Below are positions 53,263 to 63,006 of a DNA stretch of 64,000 nucleotides, in pieces. Origin of the DNA: JAGTVG01 sp964543195. Lineage in GTDB: Bacteria; Bacteroidota; Bacteroidia; Cytophagales; Cyclobacteriaceae. The stretch is taken from positions 1 through 64,000 of the forward strand of contig CAZIXF010000025.1 in assembly GCA_964543195.1 (NCBI GenBank), in the 5' to 3' direction. The notes below the pieces were generated by a model. That model was not told the DNA's origin. It saw only the letters and a list, made by a program, of their open reading frames with translations, and made no database searches. A program made the translations under genes and the position numbers. Position 1 is the stretch's first letter. The number at the start of each line of letters is the position of its first letter.

Positions 53263-54498
53263 TTATTCGTATTGGATTTCGAACCCGGCCTGTTTCAGAT
53301 CATCCCAGAACGTCGGATAGGATTTGATCACCACAGAGGGGCAGGATATTTTCAGATTGGTCAATGTAGCCAAAGGGGCAAGTGCCATGGCCATACGATG
53401 ATCGTTATAGGTGTCGATATGTAAATACCGGGGTAAGGTGGTCAGCGGCTCGATCTTCCATTTTGCCGGAGCGGTTTCCAGAAGATCGGCCCCGGTTTTA
53501 CGTAATTCTTTTTGCAATGCTCCGATCCGGTCCGTCTCTTTGATCCTCAGGCTTTCGAGACCACTGAAAACTGCCTTTAATCCCTTGGCTGCACAAACCA
53601 CGGCTACCGTTTGTGCCAGATCCGGATAATTTGAAAAATCAAATGAAAATTGTTTTTTATGAGGTTTTTTCCGCAATAAAATGCCTTCTGAATACAGGTC
53701 AGTCTTTACACCCAGATGGTCCATGATATCCATGATGATGCTGTCTCCCTGAAGCGAAGTCTTGGTGAATCCTTTGAGCTGTAATTCGGCTTCTTTGGCA
53801 AGTGCAACCATGCCATACCAGTAGGATGCCCCTGACCAGTCTGGTGATACCTCAAAATCCGTATCCTTGTAACGCTGAGGTGCAATATGGATACGATTTT
53901 TGTTCCAGGTAGATTTTACCCCATACTTTTGCATGATGTTCAGGGTCATCCGTATATAGGGCACACTTCCTGTTTTACCTGTCAATTCAACAGTCAGTCC
54001 ATTCTTGAGAACCGGACCTATCATCAGCAGGGCGGATATGTACTGGCTGCTGATATCTCCGCGCAATTTAATTTGATTAATTCCGGAATGGCTGAACCCC
54101 CGGATAAGAAGGGGAGGATAGCCTTCCTTTTCAATATAGGAAATATCAGCTCCCAGTTGCCGGAGTGCATCCACAAGAATTCCGATAGGGCGATCACACA
54201 TACGGGGAGTGCCGGTGAGGATCCGGTCCTGACCGGTTACGGCCAGGTAGGCCGTCAGGAATCGCATGGTGGTGCCTGCATCGATCACATCCAGGGTGTG
54301 TTCCTTGCTTTCCAGTAATTTTTTCAATGTGACCGTGTCCCTTGCGGATGACAGGTTATAAATGTTACCCTTATTTTTTGAAAGATATTTTATGATCAGA
54401 GCCCGGTTACTTTCACTTTTGGAGGAGGGCAATGAGAGTTTGACCGGTGTAATCCGTGGATTTCTTTTAATGGATATGGATTTGGGTTCGTCAGGCAT
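53263..54498 (-). CDS. aroA: 3-phosphoshikimate 1-carboxyvinyltransferase (EPSP synthase)
   Basis: About 411 residues from an ATG at 54498. An in-frame ATG at 54573 would add 25 residues that do not look like AroA. The enzyme transfers enolpyruvate to shikimate-3-phosphate. It has LPSSKSESNRALI, DAGTTMRFLTAYLAV, GTPRMCDRPIG, RGDISSQYISALLM, SLRIKETDRI and YNDHRMAMALAP. The Glu in SKSESNRA stands where many enzymes have Ile. The gene lies near aroB and DAHP synthase on the same strand, separated by a small opposing gene. Confidence 0.95.
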   Translation of the reverse strand: MPDEPKSISIKRNPRITPVKLSLPSSKSESNRALIIKYLSKNKGNIYNLSSARDTVTLKKLLESKEHTLDVIDAGTTMRFLTAYLAVTGQDRILTGTPRMCDRPIGILVDALRQLGADISYIEKEGYPPLLIRGFSHSGINQIKLRGDISSQYISALLMIGPVLKNGLTVELTGKTGSVPYIRMTLNIMQKYGVKSTWNKNRIHIAPQRYKDTDFEVSPDWSGASYWYGMVALAKEAELQLKGFTKTSLQGDSIIMDIMDHLGVKTDLYSEGILLRKKPHKKQFSFDFSNYPDLAQTVAVVCAAKGLKAVFSGLESLRIKETDRIGALQKELRKTGADLLETAPAKWKIEPLTTLPRYLHIDTYNDHRMAMALAPLATLTNLKISCPSVVIKSYPTFWDDLKQAGFEIQYE

Positions 54499-54659
54499 GA
54501 TCACAATAATTGCTTTCGGCCGATTTGTTTTGTATTCAATAACCTTTACTGCAATTTTATCGGTTAAAATCAACAGTTATAAACCTTTTTTATTTTTTTT
54601 ATTAAAAAAATGAAAATATTTTTTGTGTAATCCGTATATATTTTAAATACCTTTTTCAA

Positions 54660-54860
54660 ATGAATCCTTATATAAAGATCGCAACGATAATTGGTGCAGG
54701 CTTGATTGTCGGCACGATGGCAGGAAAATTTATTTTTTCGGAAAAAGTTATTATGCGCAAATCTACCGAGGTCACCCAGAAAAATGACCCAAGGTTGATC
54801 AAACGCATCATTGAAGAATCGGATAAGCAGGCCGATGAGCTGGACAACTTTTTTGTCTAA
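54660..54860 (+). CDS. Small membrane-anchored protein of unknown function
   Basis: A 66-residue protein with one N-terminal hydrophobic segment (about residues 5-28) and a charged helical tail ending ADELDNFFV. It starts 162 bp from the divergent aroA start and overlaps the aroB end by 4 bp. It looks like a genuine small gene, but no family is recognised. Confidence 0.5.
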   Translation: MNPYIKIATIIGAGLIVGTMAGKFIFSEKVIMRKSTEVTQKNDPRLIKRIIEESDKQADELDNFFV

Positions 54861-55900
54861 AGTTGATTATACCTGTGTAAGGCTTTGAGTATATCCTCCT
54901 TTTCCACGGTCACATCTATTGCAGCATTTCCGATTTCCGTTAACAGGCTGAAGTTCATCTGACCTTTTTCATTTTTCTTGTCCTGCATGCAATAATCCAC
55001 AATTTTTTGAAAACTGGAAGGATCCAGCTCTGTCTTATTGAAGATCTTGAGAATGTAATTTTCTATCTCCATCACCTCTTTTCCGGAAAGACCTGATGTT
55101 TTTTCCGAAATATACGACTCACAAATCATTCCCACTGCAATAGCTTCTCCATGCAATAACCGATGGGGCATGGTGGTTAAAAAGAAGGTCTCAATCGAAT
55201 GTCCGATGGTATGACCGAAATTAAGGATCTTCCTTAAACCACTTTCCCACGGGTCTTTTTCGACTATCTGATTTTTCAGCTCCGCCGAATGACGAACCAT
55301 CTGCTTCCAGTTCTGATCATCAAGACCTTTTTGAACAATCTTTTTCCATTGGTTTTTGTCAGCAATCAGGCAATGCTTGATGATCTCAGCAAAACCAGAT
55401 CTGAGTTCACGTTCAGGAAGTGTATTGAAAAACAACGTATCGATCAACACCTTGTCCGGTTTACGGAAAAGGCCTATGTGATTTTTAAAGCCTTCGAAGT
55501 CTACTCCCAATTTGCCGCCAATGCTGGCATCTACCTGGGCCAGGAGCGTGGTGGGAATATTGACAAAAGAAATCCCACGCTTATAGGTAGCCGCACAAAA
55601 TCCACCCATATCACCGATCACACCACCTCCCAGGTTGATCAATAACCCTTTTCTGTCCAATTTATGGTGTGTTAATTCAGACCAGATTTGATGAGAGGTA
55701 GCCAGATTTTTATGTTCTTCGCCACTTTTAATCCGGATCACCGGGGAATCCTCCGGAATGGAATCTCTTATAAGGGGCAGGCAATGCTTTTCCGTGTTTT
55801 CGTCTACGAGGACCGCTATCTTTGTAAAGGTTTTCTTCCCGGTAAATTGTTGTACGGCTGAACTGATCTGTTCGGTTATTTCAACTTCTTCAGGAAGCAT
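54857..55900 (-). CDS. aroB: 3-dehydroquinate synthase
   Basis: A 347-residue enzyme that cyclises DAHP to 3-dehydroquinate using NAD and a divalent metal. It has IKSGEEHKNLAT, LINLGGGVIGDMGGFCAATYKRGI, PTTLLAQVDASIGGKLGVDF, SGFAEIIKHCLIAD, LNFGHTIGHSIE and LLHGEAIAVGM. The zinc ligands (Glu, two His) are present. It overlaps the preceding DAHP synthase gene by 11 bp. Confidence 0.97.
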   Translation of the reverse strand: MLPEEVEITEQISSAVQQFTGKKTFTKIAVLVDENTEKHCLPLIRDSIPEDSPVIRIKSGEEHKNLATSHQIWSELTHHKLDRKGLLINLGGGVIGDMGGFCAATYKRGISFVNIPTTLLAQVDASIGGKLGVDFEGFKNHIGLFRKPDKVLIDTLFFNTLPERELRSGFAEIIKHCLIADKNQWKKIVQKGLDDQNWKQMVRHSAELKNQIVEKDPWESGLRKILNFGHTIGHSIETFFLTTMPHRLLHGEAIAVGMICESYISEKTSGLSGKEVMEIENYILKIFNKTELDPSSFQKIVDYCMQDKKNEKGQMNFSLLTEIGNAAIDVTVEKEDILKALHRYNQL

Positions 55901-56990
55901 CTTTAGATTTCTCTGTCTCCCTGTTCATGATCGCCGTCTGACGCCGGATAGAATTTTCATGGATCATCTTGAATAATTCATCCATGAATTCCGGGTCAAG
56001 TCCAAGATTATGTGCCCATGCGTGCCGGATGTCGGACATTTCTTTCCAGCGGTTTTTCTGGAAGATAGTCACGTTGTTGTCCCTTTTGAAATATCCGATC
56101 TGGTCAACGAGTTTCATTCTGTTGGCGATCACCTCGTAGAATTCCTGATCCAGGTGGTCGATATCCTCCCTCAATTCTTCCAGATGATTTAAAAATTCCT
56201 TATTCCTGGAAGTAGGATTCCGGAATTTGATCTGTTCCAGTATCTCTCCCAGCCGCTGGGGGGTAACCTGTTGCTTGGCATCACTCCAGGCTTTGTCGGG
56301 ATCCCGGTGGGTTTCGATCATCAGTCCATCAAAATCAAGGTCGGCAGCCTTCTGGGAAATTTCGTAGATCATGGACCGGTTACCGGCAATATGACTCGGG
56401 TCACAGAGCAGGGGGATCTCCGTATATTGTTTCTTAAGATCCAGCGGTATACGCCATTGAGGTACATTTCTGAAGCGGGTTTTCTGGTAGGATGAAAAAC
56501 CCCTGTGGATGGCACCAATTTTACTGATACCTGCCTGATGGAATCTTTCCATCGCTCCTACCCAGAGCGAAAGATCCGGATTAATGGGGTTCTTTATAAA
56601 AACCGGCACATCCACCCCCCGGAGAGAGTTTGCGATTTCCTGCACCGTAAAGGGATTCACTGTGGAACGCGCACCGATCCATAATATATCCACGCCATGG
56701 TACAAGGACTCTTCTACATGTTGTGGGCTGGCCACTTCCACTGCGAATTCCACATTAAGTTCTTCTTTTATATCCCGTATCCATTTTAAGGCCTGGATAC
56801 CATTACCTTCAAAGTTATTCGGCCTTGTCCTGGGTTTCCATACTCCGGCCCTTATTATGTTGATTCCAAGATTGCGGATAGAAATGGAGGTTTCCCTTAA
56901 CTGCTCAACTGATTCAGCACTACAGGGCCCCGCTATGATCAAAGGTCGTTTGTAATGACCTCCCCAACTCTTGAGTCCTTTAATTTCCAT
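55890..56990 (-). CDS. DAHP synthase / chorismate mutase (AroQ) fusion
   Basis: A 366-residue bifunctional enzyme. Residues 1-260 form the type Ibeta DAHP synthase barrel (IAGPCSAESVEQL, AGVWKPRTRPNNFEG, WIGARSTVNPF, CDPSHIAGN, MIETHRDPDKAWSDAKQQV). Residues 265-350 are an AroQ chorismate mutase (LREDIDHLDQEFYEVIANRMKLVDQIGYFKRDNN, shortened). The mutase part can act as the feedback sensor for the synthase by binding prephenate, as in related fusions. It is translationally coupled to aroB. Confidence 0.95.
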   Translation of the reverse strand: MEIKGLKSWGGHYKRPLIIAGPCSAESVEQLRETSISIRNLGINIIRAGVWKPRTRPNNFEGNGIQALKWIRDIKEELNVEFAVEVASPQHVEESLYHGVDILWIGARSTVNPFTVQEIANSLRGVDVPVFIKNPINPDLSLWVGAMERFHQAGISKIGAIHRGFSSYQKTRFRNVPQWRIPLDLKKQYTEIPLLCDPSHIAGNRSMIYEISQKAADLDFDGLMIETHRDPDKAWSDAKQQVTPQRLGEILEQIKFRNPTSRNKEFLNHLEELREDIDHLDQEFYEVIANRMKLVDQIGYFKRDNNVTIFQKNRWKEMSDIRHAWAHNLGLDPEFMDELFKMIHENSIRRQTAIMNRETEKSKDAS

Positions 56991-57081
56991 CTAAATTATA
57001 TTTTTAATTCCTAAAATCTTGTTTCTTTGTTCTTGCTCGAAAATTAAACGACAATTAACCCGAAAATCGATTTTTTACTTT

Positions 57082-58266
57082 ATGGCTAATACAAATACCG
57101 TCTCATTCGATAATACCGAAATAGCTTTTTCCTATAAACCAGACAAAGAACTTAGAAAGAGCTACATCCTTTTTGCCACAATGGACAAAAAACCAATTGT
57201 AAAATTAGGTACTATTTTCGTAAAAGGAGCATTAAAATTAAAATTACCTGTTAAAAATTTAATAAAAAGCAATCTTTTTGATCATTTCTGTGGTGGAGAA
57301 TCGATAGAAGATTCTGAAAATACCATTCGTGACCTCGCCCGGTTCAACATAGGAACCATCCTTGATTATGCCGTAGAAGGGGAAGACAAAGAATCTGATT
57401 TTGACCATACGGCAGATGAAATTATCCGTACGATCCATCGTGCCAAAGGCGATCCCAATATACCTTTCTGTGTTTTTAAACCAACCGGTATGGCCTCTAT
57501 TGATCTGCTGACCAAAGTTCAGGCAGGTGAGCCTCTCAACGATCAGGAGAAGATCAATTTTCAGAATATCAAAGTCCGCTGGGATCGTGTTTGCAAGATT
57601 GCCTATGATAATCATGTAATGATCTTTATCGACAGTGAAGAAAGCTATATCCAGGGTCCGATCGATGCCATTACCTACGAATTAATGGAACAATACAATA
57701 AGAAGACCTGTATTGTCTGGAATACATTTCAGATGTACCGGAGGGGTATGCTGGAAAACCTTGAAAAGGCCATTGAGCTGGCCAGATTGAAAAAGTATTT
57801 TTTCGGGGCCAAACTGGTACGTGGCGCATACATGGAAAAGGAGAGGGAAAGGGCAGAAGAAATGGGCTACCCGGATCCTATCCAGCCTGATAAGAAAGCC
57901 ACGGATGCCTCTTACGATTCCGCACTGAGTTTATGCATGAAAAACCGGGATATCGTATCCCTCTGTTCCGGATCCCATAATGAGAAAAGTAACTATTACC
58001 TGATCGAATTAATGGCTGAATATGGCATGCCTCCCGATGATAAAAGGGTGTTTTCAGCCCAATTGTATGGCATGAGCGATCATATTTCTTTTAACCTGGC
58101 AAAAGCCGGATACAATGTAGTGAAATATGTACCTTATGGACCGGTGGAAGCGGTGATCCCTTATCTATTTCGCCGGGCGGAAGAAAATACATCAATCGCC
58201 GGGCAAAGCAGCCGGGAATTCCTTTTAATAAAGAGTGAACTGAAAAGAAGAAAAAATAATAAATAA
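57082..58266 (+). CDS. Proline dehydrogenase
   Basis: About 394 residues from an ATG at 57082 (MANTNTVSFDNTE); the 21 codons upstream look non-coding. An FAD-dependent TIM barrel oxidising L-proline to pyrroline-5-carboxylate. It has FCVFKPTGMASIDLL, VMIFIDSEESYIQ, IVWNTFQMYRRGML, KLVRGAYMEKERERA and the substrate-binding SAQLYGMSDHISFNLAKAGYNVVKYVPYGPV and YLFRRAEEN segments (shortened). The P5C dehydrogenase partner is not in the window. It is followed after 2 bp by a DUF1080 lipoprotein gene. Confidence 0.92.
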   Translation: MANTNTVSFDNTEIAFSYKPDKELRKSYILFATMDKKPIVKLGTIFVKGALKLKLPVKNLIKSNLFDHFCGGESIEDSENTIRDLARFNIGTILDYAVEGEDKESDFDHTADEIIRTIHRAKGDPNIPFCVFKPTGMASIDLLTKVQAGEPLNDQEKINFQNIKVRWDRVCKIAYDNHVMIFIDSEESYIQGPIDAITYELMEQYNKKTCIVWNTFQMYRRGMLENLEKAIELARLKKYFFGAKLVRGAYMEKERERAEEMGYPDPIQPDKKATDASYDSALSLCMKNRDIVSLCSGSHNEKSNYYLIELMAEYGMPPDDKRVFSAQLYGMSDHISFNLAKAGYNVVKYVPYGPVEAVIPYLFRRAEENTSIAGQSSREFLLIKSELKRRKNNK

Positions 58267-58268
58267 AA

Positions 58269-59000
58269 ATGCCGATGGATAAGTTTTTTTTAAAATGGAC
58301 GGTTTTACCGTTATTGATCCTGTTTTTTACAGCATGTGGCGTTCGTGAAAAAAAATCACTCTTTAATGGGAAGGATCTGGATCACTGGATAATTAAAGCT
58401 AAACCGGATGACCGGGATAAGGGATTCTGGAAAGTGGACAACGGGGTGATCGAAGCCAACACACTCGGTATGCCGGAACACGATTATGTATGGTTGTATT
58501 CAAGAGAAGAATACAGGGATTTTGAGATCGATTTTGAGTTTCAGGCCTTTAAGGATAGCCCGGGAAACAGCGGCATTCAGATACGAAGCCGTTATGATGA
58601 CGAATCTTACTGGCTGAATGGTCCTCAAATCGATATCCATCCGCCTGCTTACTGGCGCACGGGTATGATGTGGGATGAGACCAGGGGTAATCAGCGCTGG
58701 ATTTTCCCTGAAATACCGGAAGGGACATGGGTTGATTCTACCATGGCGTTGAATGATCACGTAATGTTCTATGCCTCAGACGATCCGTCCTGGAATAAAA
58801 TGAAGGTCAGGGTTAATGATATGCGAATACAGGCCTGGCTCAACGGAACCCTGATCACTGATTATAATGGGGATGGTGTTTTAAATGACCAGCTTCATCA
58901 GAATAAAAAGGTAGGAACTACTGGCCATATTGCCTTTCAGATCCATACCGGTGATGAATTGAAGATTCGATACCGCAATATCTATATTGAAGAATTATAA
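58269..59000 (+). CDS. DUF1080 (3-keto-disaccharide hydrolase-like) lipoprotein
   Basis: A 243-residue protein with a lipobox FFTACG (Cys22). A concanavalin-like jelly-roll follows: SLFNGKDLDHWIIK, GFWKVDNGVIEANT, DFEFQAFKDSPGNSGIQIRSR and HIAFQIHTGDELKIRYRNIYIEEL. Some family members cleave 3-keto-glycosides; most are untested. It is 2 bp after proline dehydrogenase and ahead of a sulfatase, so it may belong to glycan breakdown at the cell surface. Confidence 0.88.
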   Translation: MPMDKFFLKWTVLPLLILFFTACGVREKKSLFNGKDLDHWIIKAKPDDRDKGFWKVDNGVIEANTLGMPEHDYVWLYSREEYRDFEIDFEFQAFKDSPGNSGIQIRSRYDDESYWLNGPQIDIHPPAYWRTGMMWDETRGNQRWIFPEIPEGTWVDSTMALNDHVMFYASDDPSWNKMKVRVNDMRIQAWLNGTLITDYNGDGVLNDQLHQNKKVGTTGHIAFQIHTGDELKIRYRNIYIEEL

Positions 59001-59191
59001 ATTTTGCCAAAAATGGAGCTTGTTTTTGGAACGGGTCACCTCTTTCTTTAATTTTACATATCTTACTGCATTGATATCTGTTTGCATAATATTCGTAATA
59101 AATCATATACATTTTTCAGCCCGTTATCCGTCATTTCCGCATAAAGATGCTACCCTGAGTAACATGGTGGATACAGGCCTTATAACAGTTT

Positions 59192-59221
59192 TTTGTCCAT
59201 TATATGCAATATTTATATTTG
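59192..59221 (+). promoter_or_regulatory. Candidate sulfatase promoter
   Basis: TTTG (59192-59195), an 18-bp spacer and TATATTTG (59214-59221) match the Bacteroidota -33/-7 consensus in both boxes; the spacer is one short of typical. The start codon is 35 bp downstream. Confidence 0.55.
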
Positions 59222-59256
59222 AAGACTTTAAATCCGATAATTAAACAAATTCAGCG

Positions 59257-60903
59257 ATGAGAAATCTTTTATTTTTACTTTTATTTTTTGTTTTCGCAGG
59301 TTGTCAAACGCGGAAGGCCGACGAAAGGCCCAATATTATATTGTTTTTCTCAGATGAACTGGCGCCGGAATATGTAAGTGCTTATGGTGGGAATATTCCC
59401 ACCCCTCATATCGACCGTCTTGCCGAAACAGGGATTAGGTTTACCAATGCTCATGTGGCCTCACCCATGTGTACACCCAGCCGGTTTGCTCTTATCACGG
59501 GTAAATATCCCGGTCGATGCGTCCACCCGGACTACCTCGAAGCCTATACTGAGGATGAACCTTATGTTATTGCCTGGAATACATTTCTTGAAGGCAGTCT
59601 GGCCACAATCCCTCAGCTCCTTTCAGAAAACGGGTATTTTACCGGAATGACAGGCAAATGGCATCTGGGAAATTTATCCGGAAACATGGAAACTCCGGAA
59701 TTTCCCGATGGAGCTGATCCTGCTGACCCTTCGGTAGAGGAAAAGCTCCGGAGGTTTCAGGAAATCGTGGTCGATGAGATTAAAAGAACAGCAGGCTTTG
59801 ACTATGCTTCAAGTGTATTATGGGGGAATTTTGATGTTTTCCCGGTTCAGGCACTGAGGTATCATAATTTTCCGTGGATCACCCATGGCGCGATAAAATT
59901 CCTGGAGGAAGCTTCAAAAAAAGACCAACCCTTTTTTCTGTATGCTGCCACAACCGCAGTTCATGGCCCCGGACATACATCCGTGTTCAACGAGGATCTC
60001 TCCTATACACTGGAAGGCAGGATTGAAGAAGTGACAAAATACCAGCTTTCCGCCGATTCAATGAAAACGGTACTGGATACGCTGAGTGCTCCCATGCGAC
60101 ATAAATTTTCAGGAATGGCCGATCTCGATAACCATGTCCATCATGTGCTGAATAAACTGAAAGAACTGGGTTTGGAAGAAAATACCATCATTGTGTTTGT
60201 GGCTGATCATAATGTGGAGCCGGGGAAAGCTACCTGTTATGAAAAAGGATTGCATGTTCCTTATATACTCAGATGGCCCGGGAAATATGATCAGGGTACC
60301 GTAAATGATCAGCTTGTTTCCAGTGTAGATCTTCTCCCGACTTTTCTTGAAGCGGCCGGCATACCCCTGCCGGAAAATTCAGTATTTGACGGGATCAGCC
60401 TTATGCCTATGCTTGATGACCCTGGAAAACCGGTCCGGGAAACGGTTTATGCGGAATCGGGACTGGCCCGATCGATCAATGACGGAAGGTGGAAGTATAT
60501 CGCTTTCAGGTATCCCGATGATGTACTTGAAAAAATGCGGACGGGAGAGATCAATTACGCGCCGAATTATCTAAATCTGGAAAAACAGGCACATTCTTCC
60601 ATAGCCATGGAATATTATCCGGCCTATTTCGATCCCGATCAATTATATGATCTCCGGAATGATCCATATGAACAGAATAACCTGGCCTATGAGGAAGAAT
60701 ATCAGGATAAACTGAATGAAATGCAGGAAAAGCTTCGTAATTACCTGGTAACCTTCGATCATCCCTATGATCTTGGCGACACCGTATTCATGCGTTCTGA
60801 AAAATATAGCGAACTGGTAGAAAAGTCCAGGTCATATGGAACGGATTGGATCTCATGGTTCTCCCGCGATCATGGAGTCCTTAAATGGCCCCCTGAGCGC
60901 TAG
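59257..60903 (+). CDS. Sulfatase lipoprotein
   Basis: A 548-residue arylsulfatase-type enzyme with a lipobox FAGC (Cys16). The formylglycine site is Cys72 in SPMCTPSRFALITGKYPGR, the Cys-type needing an anaerobic or FGE maturase. Metal residues appear in NIILFFSDE and VFVADHNVEPGKATCYEKG, with TGKWHLG between. It removes sulfate from glycans; the exact substrate is unknown. The C-terminal YDLRNDPYEQNNLA motif is family-typical. No maturase is in the window. Confidence 0.94.
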   Translation: MRNLLFLLLFFVFAGCQTRKADERPNIILFFSDELAPEYVSAYGGNIPTPHIDRLAETGIRFTNAHVASPMCTPSRFALITGKYPGRCVHPDYLEAYTEDEPYVIAWNTFLEGSLATIPQLLSENGYFTGMTGKWHLGNLSGNMETPEFPDGADPADPSVEEKLRRFQEIVVDEIKRTAGFDYASSVLWGNFDVFPVQALRYHNFPWITHGAIKFLEEASKKDQPFFLYAATTAVHGPGHTSVFNEDLSYTLEGRIEEVTKYQLSADSMKTVLDTLSAPMRHKFSGMADLDNHVHHVLNKLKELGLEENTIIVFVADHNVEPGKATCYEKGLHVPYILRWPGKYDQGTVNDQLVSSVDLLPTFLEAAGIPLPENSVFDGISLMPMLDDPGKPVRETVYAESGLARSINDGRWKYIAFRYPDDVLEKMRTGEINYAPNYLNLEKQAHSSIAMEYYPAYFDPDQLYDLRNDPYEQNNLAYEEEYQDKLNEMQEKLRNYLVTFDHPYDLGDTVFMRSEKYSELVEKSRSYGTDWISWFSRDHGVLKWPPER

Positions 60904-60909
60904 CCTCGA

Positions 60910-61773
60910 TCATAGATTTTCATTGAAAAATTCAATGGTTTTATTGATCATTAATTCAGCTTTCTCCGGAAGTTCCTTTTTTCTCCAGGGATGGCCTCCG
61001 CCAAAGACATGATCGGCACCCTCAATAATTAGAAGCTCGCATCCGGGATTTATGTCTTTTGTCTGTAAGGCTACTTCCACCGGTACCGTCTGATCCTCCG
61101 ATCCATGAATGATCAGCAGTGGTTTATGAAAATGCCTGAGCGCTTCTTTTACATTCAATGATTCTTCATTTTCCAGGTAATCCATAACAATCTGGTAATA
61201 CAGAGGCATTTTCTGTCCTGTCCGGCTGTTGGTTACATGAATTACGCCGTCCCTTGCCCAGGTTTCCAACTCTTTTGAGGTAAAATAACCGGCATAATCG
61301 TTGATCCCTGCCCAGGAAGCTACCCCTTTCACCCGGTCGTCGTGATATCCTTTCAGGATTGCCGCAGCCCCACCCCGGCTATGTCCGGTCAGGTAAAGCC
61401 GGTTTTTGTTGACCTGCGTAGATGGAACGGGTAATCCTTCCCTGAAAATATAATCGATCACCAGGCTGATATCCTCCTGCTCAACACTGAAATTATTATT
61501 GCCAAATGCCTCGAGATCTACAAAATCAACAGGATTATCAGGGGTTACCCCATTATGGGAAAAGTTCATCTTTATAAATATGAATCCCCTTTCCGCAAAA
61601 TACCTGGACATAAGATTAAAATAACCCCAATCCTTAAATCCTTTAAACCCATGGATGTGCAGGACTACAGGTTTCAGGTCATAATTATCCTTCCACCTCA
61701 GATCGAGGCTTACCGGGCGGTCGTGCAGGTCGGAAGTGAGCTGAATTTTATCGGCATGTTTTATTTCAGGCAT
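60910..61773 (-). CDS. Alpha/beta hydrolase, prolyl-oligopeptidase-like esterase
   Basis: A 287-residue serine hydrolase without a signal peptide. The oxyanion region is LHIHGFKGFKDWG, the nucleophile elbow GHSRGGAA (Ser132), the acid in IHGSEDQTVP (near Asp227) and the His in GADHVFGGGHPW. The substrate is unknown. It is convergent with the sulfatase (6 bp) and probably not in its pathway. Confidence 0.88.
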   Translation of the reverse strand: MPEIKHADKIQLTSDLHDRPVSLDLRWKDNYDLKPVVLHIHGFKGFKDWGYFNLMSRYFAERGFIFIKMNFSHNGVTPDNPVDFVDLEAFGNNNFSVEQEDISLVIDYIFREGLPVPSTQVNKNRLYLTGHSRGGAAAILKGYHDDRVKGVASWAGINDYAGYFTSKELETWARDGVIHVTNSRTGQKMPLYYQIVMDYLENEESLNVKEALRHFHKPLLIIHGSEDQTVPVEVALQTKDINPGCELLIIEGADHVFGGGHPWRKKELPEKAELMINKTIEFFNENL

Positions 61774-61930
61774 AGAATATCAGTTTTTCGCATAATTAAA
61801 TTTTAACATGAATTATAGGTCATAATAATAAGAATATTAAGTAAAACCCTGTGGCTCCCCACATTTTTTCTCCGAGTAAGCCGTGAAAACCAAAAAATTG
61901 TTAAACTTTGCTGATCAACAAACCGATAGG

Positions 61931-61960
61931 ATACTTGTTTAAAATAATAGTATACTTGTT
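61931..61960 (+). repeat. Direct repeat upstream of the polyprenyl synthase gene
   Basis: ATACTTGTT occurs at 61931-61939 and 61952-61960, a 21-bp (two helical turns) period, just before the gene. It could be an operator or part of the promoter; TATACTTG at 61951 is a one-mismatch -7. Confidence 0.4.
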
Positions 61961-61974
61961 GAGAATATAAACAA

Positions 61975-62946
61975 TTGTTGAAATTAAGTGACATACAGGC
62001 GCCCATTTCGGGCGAAATGGCGGATTTTGAGATCAAGTTTCGCGAAGCCATGAAAAGCAGGGTAATGCTGCTGGATAAGATCATGAATTATATCGTGAAA
62101 CGAAAAGGAAAACAAATGAGGCCGATGTTTGTTTTCCTGTCCTCAGGAGTAACAGGGGGGATCACTGAAGCCACATACCGTGGTGCCTCTCTGATCGAAC
62201 TCCTTCACACCGCTACCCTTGTGCACGATGATGTCGTGGACGATTCTCAGTTCAGACGTGGATTCTTTTCTATCAATGCACTATGGAAGAACAAGATAGC
62301 GGTATTGGTGGGCGATTATCTGCTTTCAAGGGGTTTACTGCTTTCCGTCGATAATAAGGATTATAAACTCCTTCAGATCGTATCGAATGCGGTACGGGAA
62401 ATGAGTGAAGGAGAATTGCTGCAGATGGAAAAAGCCAGGAATCTGGATATCACAGAAAATATTTATTATGATATAATCCGTCAGAAAACGGCATCTCTCA
62501 TTGCCAGCTGTTGTGCCGTAGGTACTTGTGCAAGCGGTGCGGAAAACGGTTCCATTGAAAAAATGAGAAATTTCGGTGAAAAAGTAGGTATGGCTTTCCA
62601 GATCAAGGATGACCTTTTTGATTATGGAAACAATGAGATAGGTAAACCACTCGGTATAGATATCAGGGAGAAAAAGATGACTTTACCGTTGATCTATGCC
62701 TTGCAGCGCACTTCCTGGCTTAATAAAAAACAGATCATCTACAAAATAAAGAACCAGAGCCATAAAAAAAGAGTAGTTGCAGAGGTGATTAATTTTGTCA
62801 GAGCATCCGGCGGAATAGAATATGCCAATCAGATTATGAAAAATTTCCAGGAGGATGCCCTTGCCATACTGGATGAATTCCACGATTCCGAATATAAACG
62901 CTCGCTCAAGGACCTGGTCCGGTTTACGATCGAGAGAACAAAATAA
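61975..62946 (+). CDS. Polyprenyl diphosphate synthase
   Basis: A 323-residue trans-prenyltransferase that extends isoprenoid chains, most likely for menaquinone side chains or lipid carriers. First Asp-rich motif LVHDDVVDDS (Asp85-89), GDYLLSRG, and second Asp-rich motif QIKDDLFDYG near residue 214. The start is TTG (61975 or 61978), because the usual N-terminus LSDIQAPISGEMADFE lies before the first ATG. Chain length cannot be deduced with certainty. Confidence 0.94.
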   Translation: MLKLSDIQAPISGEMADFEIKFREAMKSRVMLLDKIMNYIVKRKGKQMRPMFVFLSSGVTGGITEATYRGASLIELLHTATLVHDDVVDDSQFRRGFFSINALWKNKIAVLVGDYLLSRGLLLSVDNKDYKLLQIVSNAVREMSEGELLQMEKARNLDITENIYYDIIRQKTASLIASCCAVGTCASGAENGSIEKMRNFGEKVGMAFQIKDDLFDYGNNEIGKPLGIDIREKKMTLPLIYALQRTSWLNKKQIIYKIKNQSHKKRVVAEVINFVRASGGIEYANQIMKNFQEDALAILDEFHDSEYKRSLKDLVRFTIERTK

Positions 62947-63006
62947 TGGGTCATCCCGGAAATACCAGCCAGGGTATGGTTAAAAAAAAATACCTCATTG
63001 CCCACA

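Noticed and set aside
58987..59244. 85-residue frame between the DUF1080 and sulfatase genes
   Set aside because: It overlaps the DUF1080 end and the sulfatase promoter, and its composition looks non-coding.
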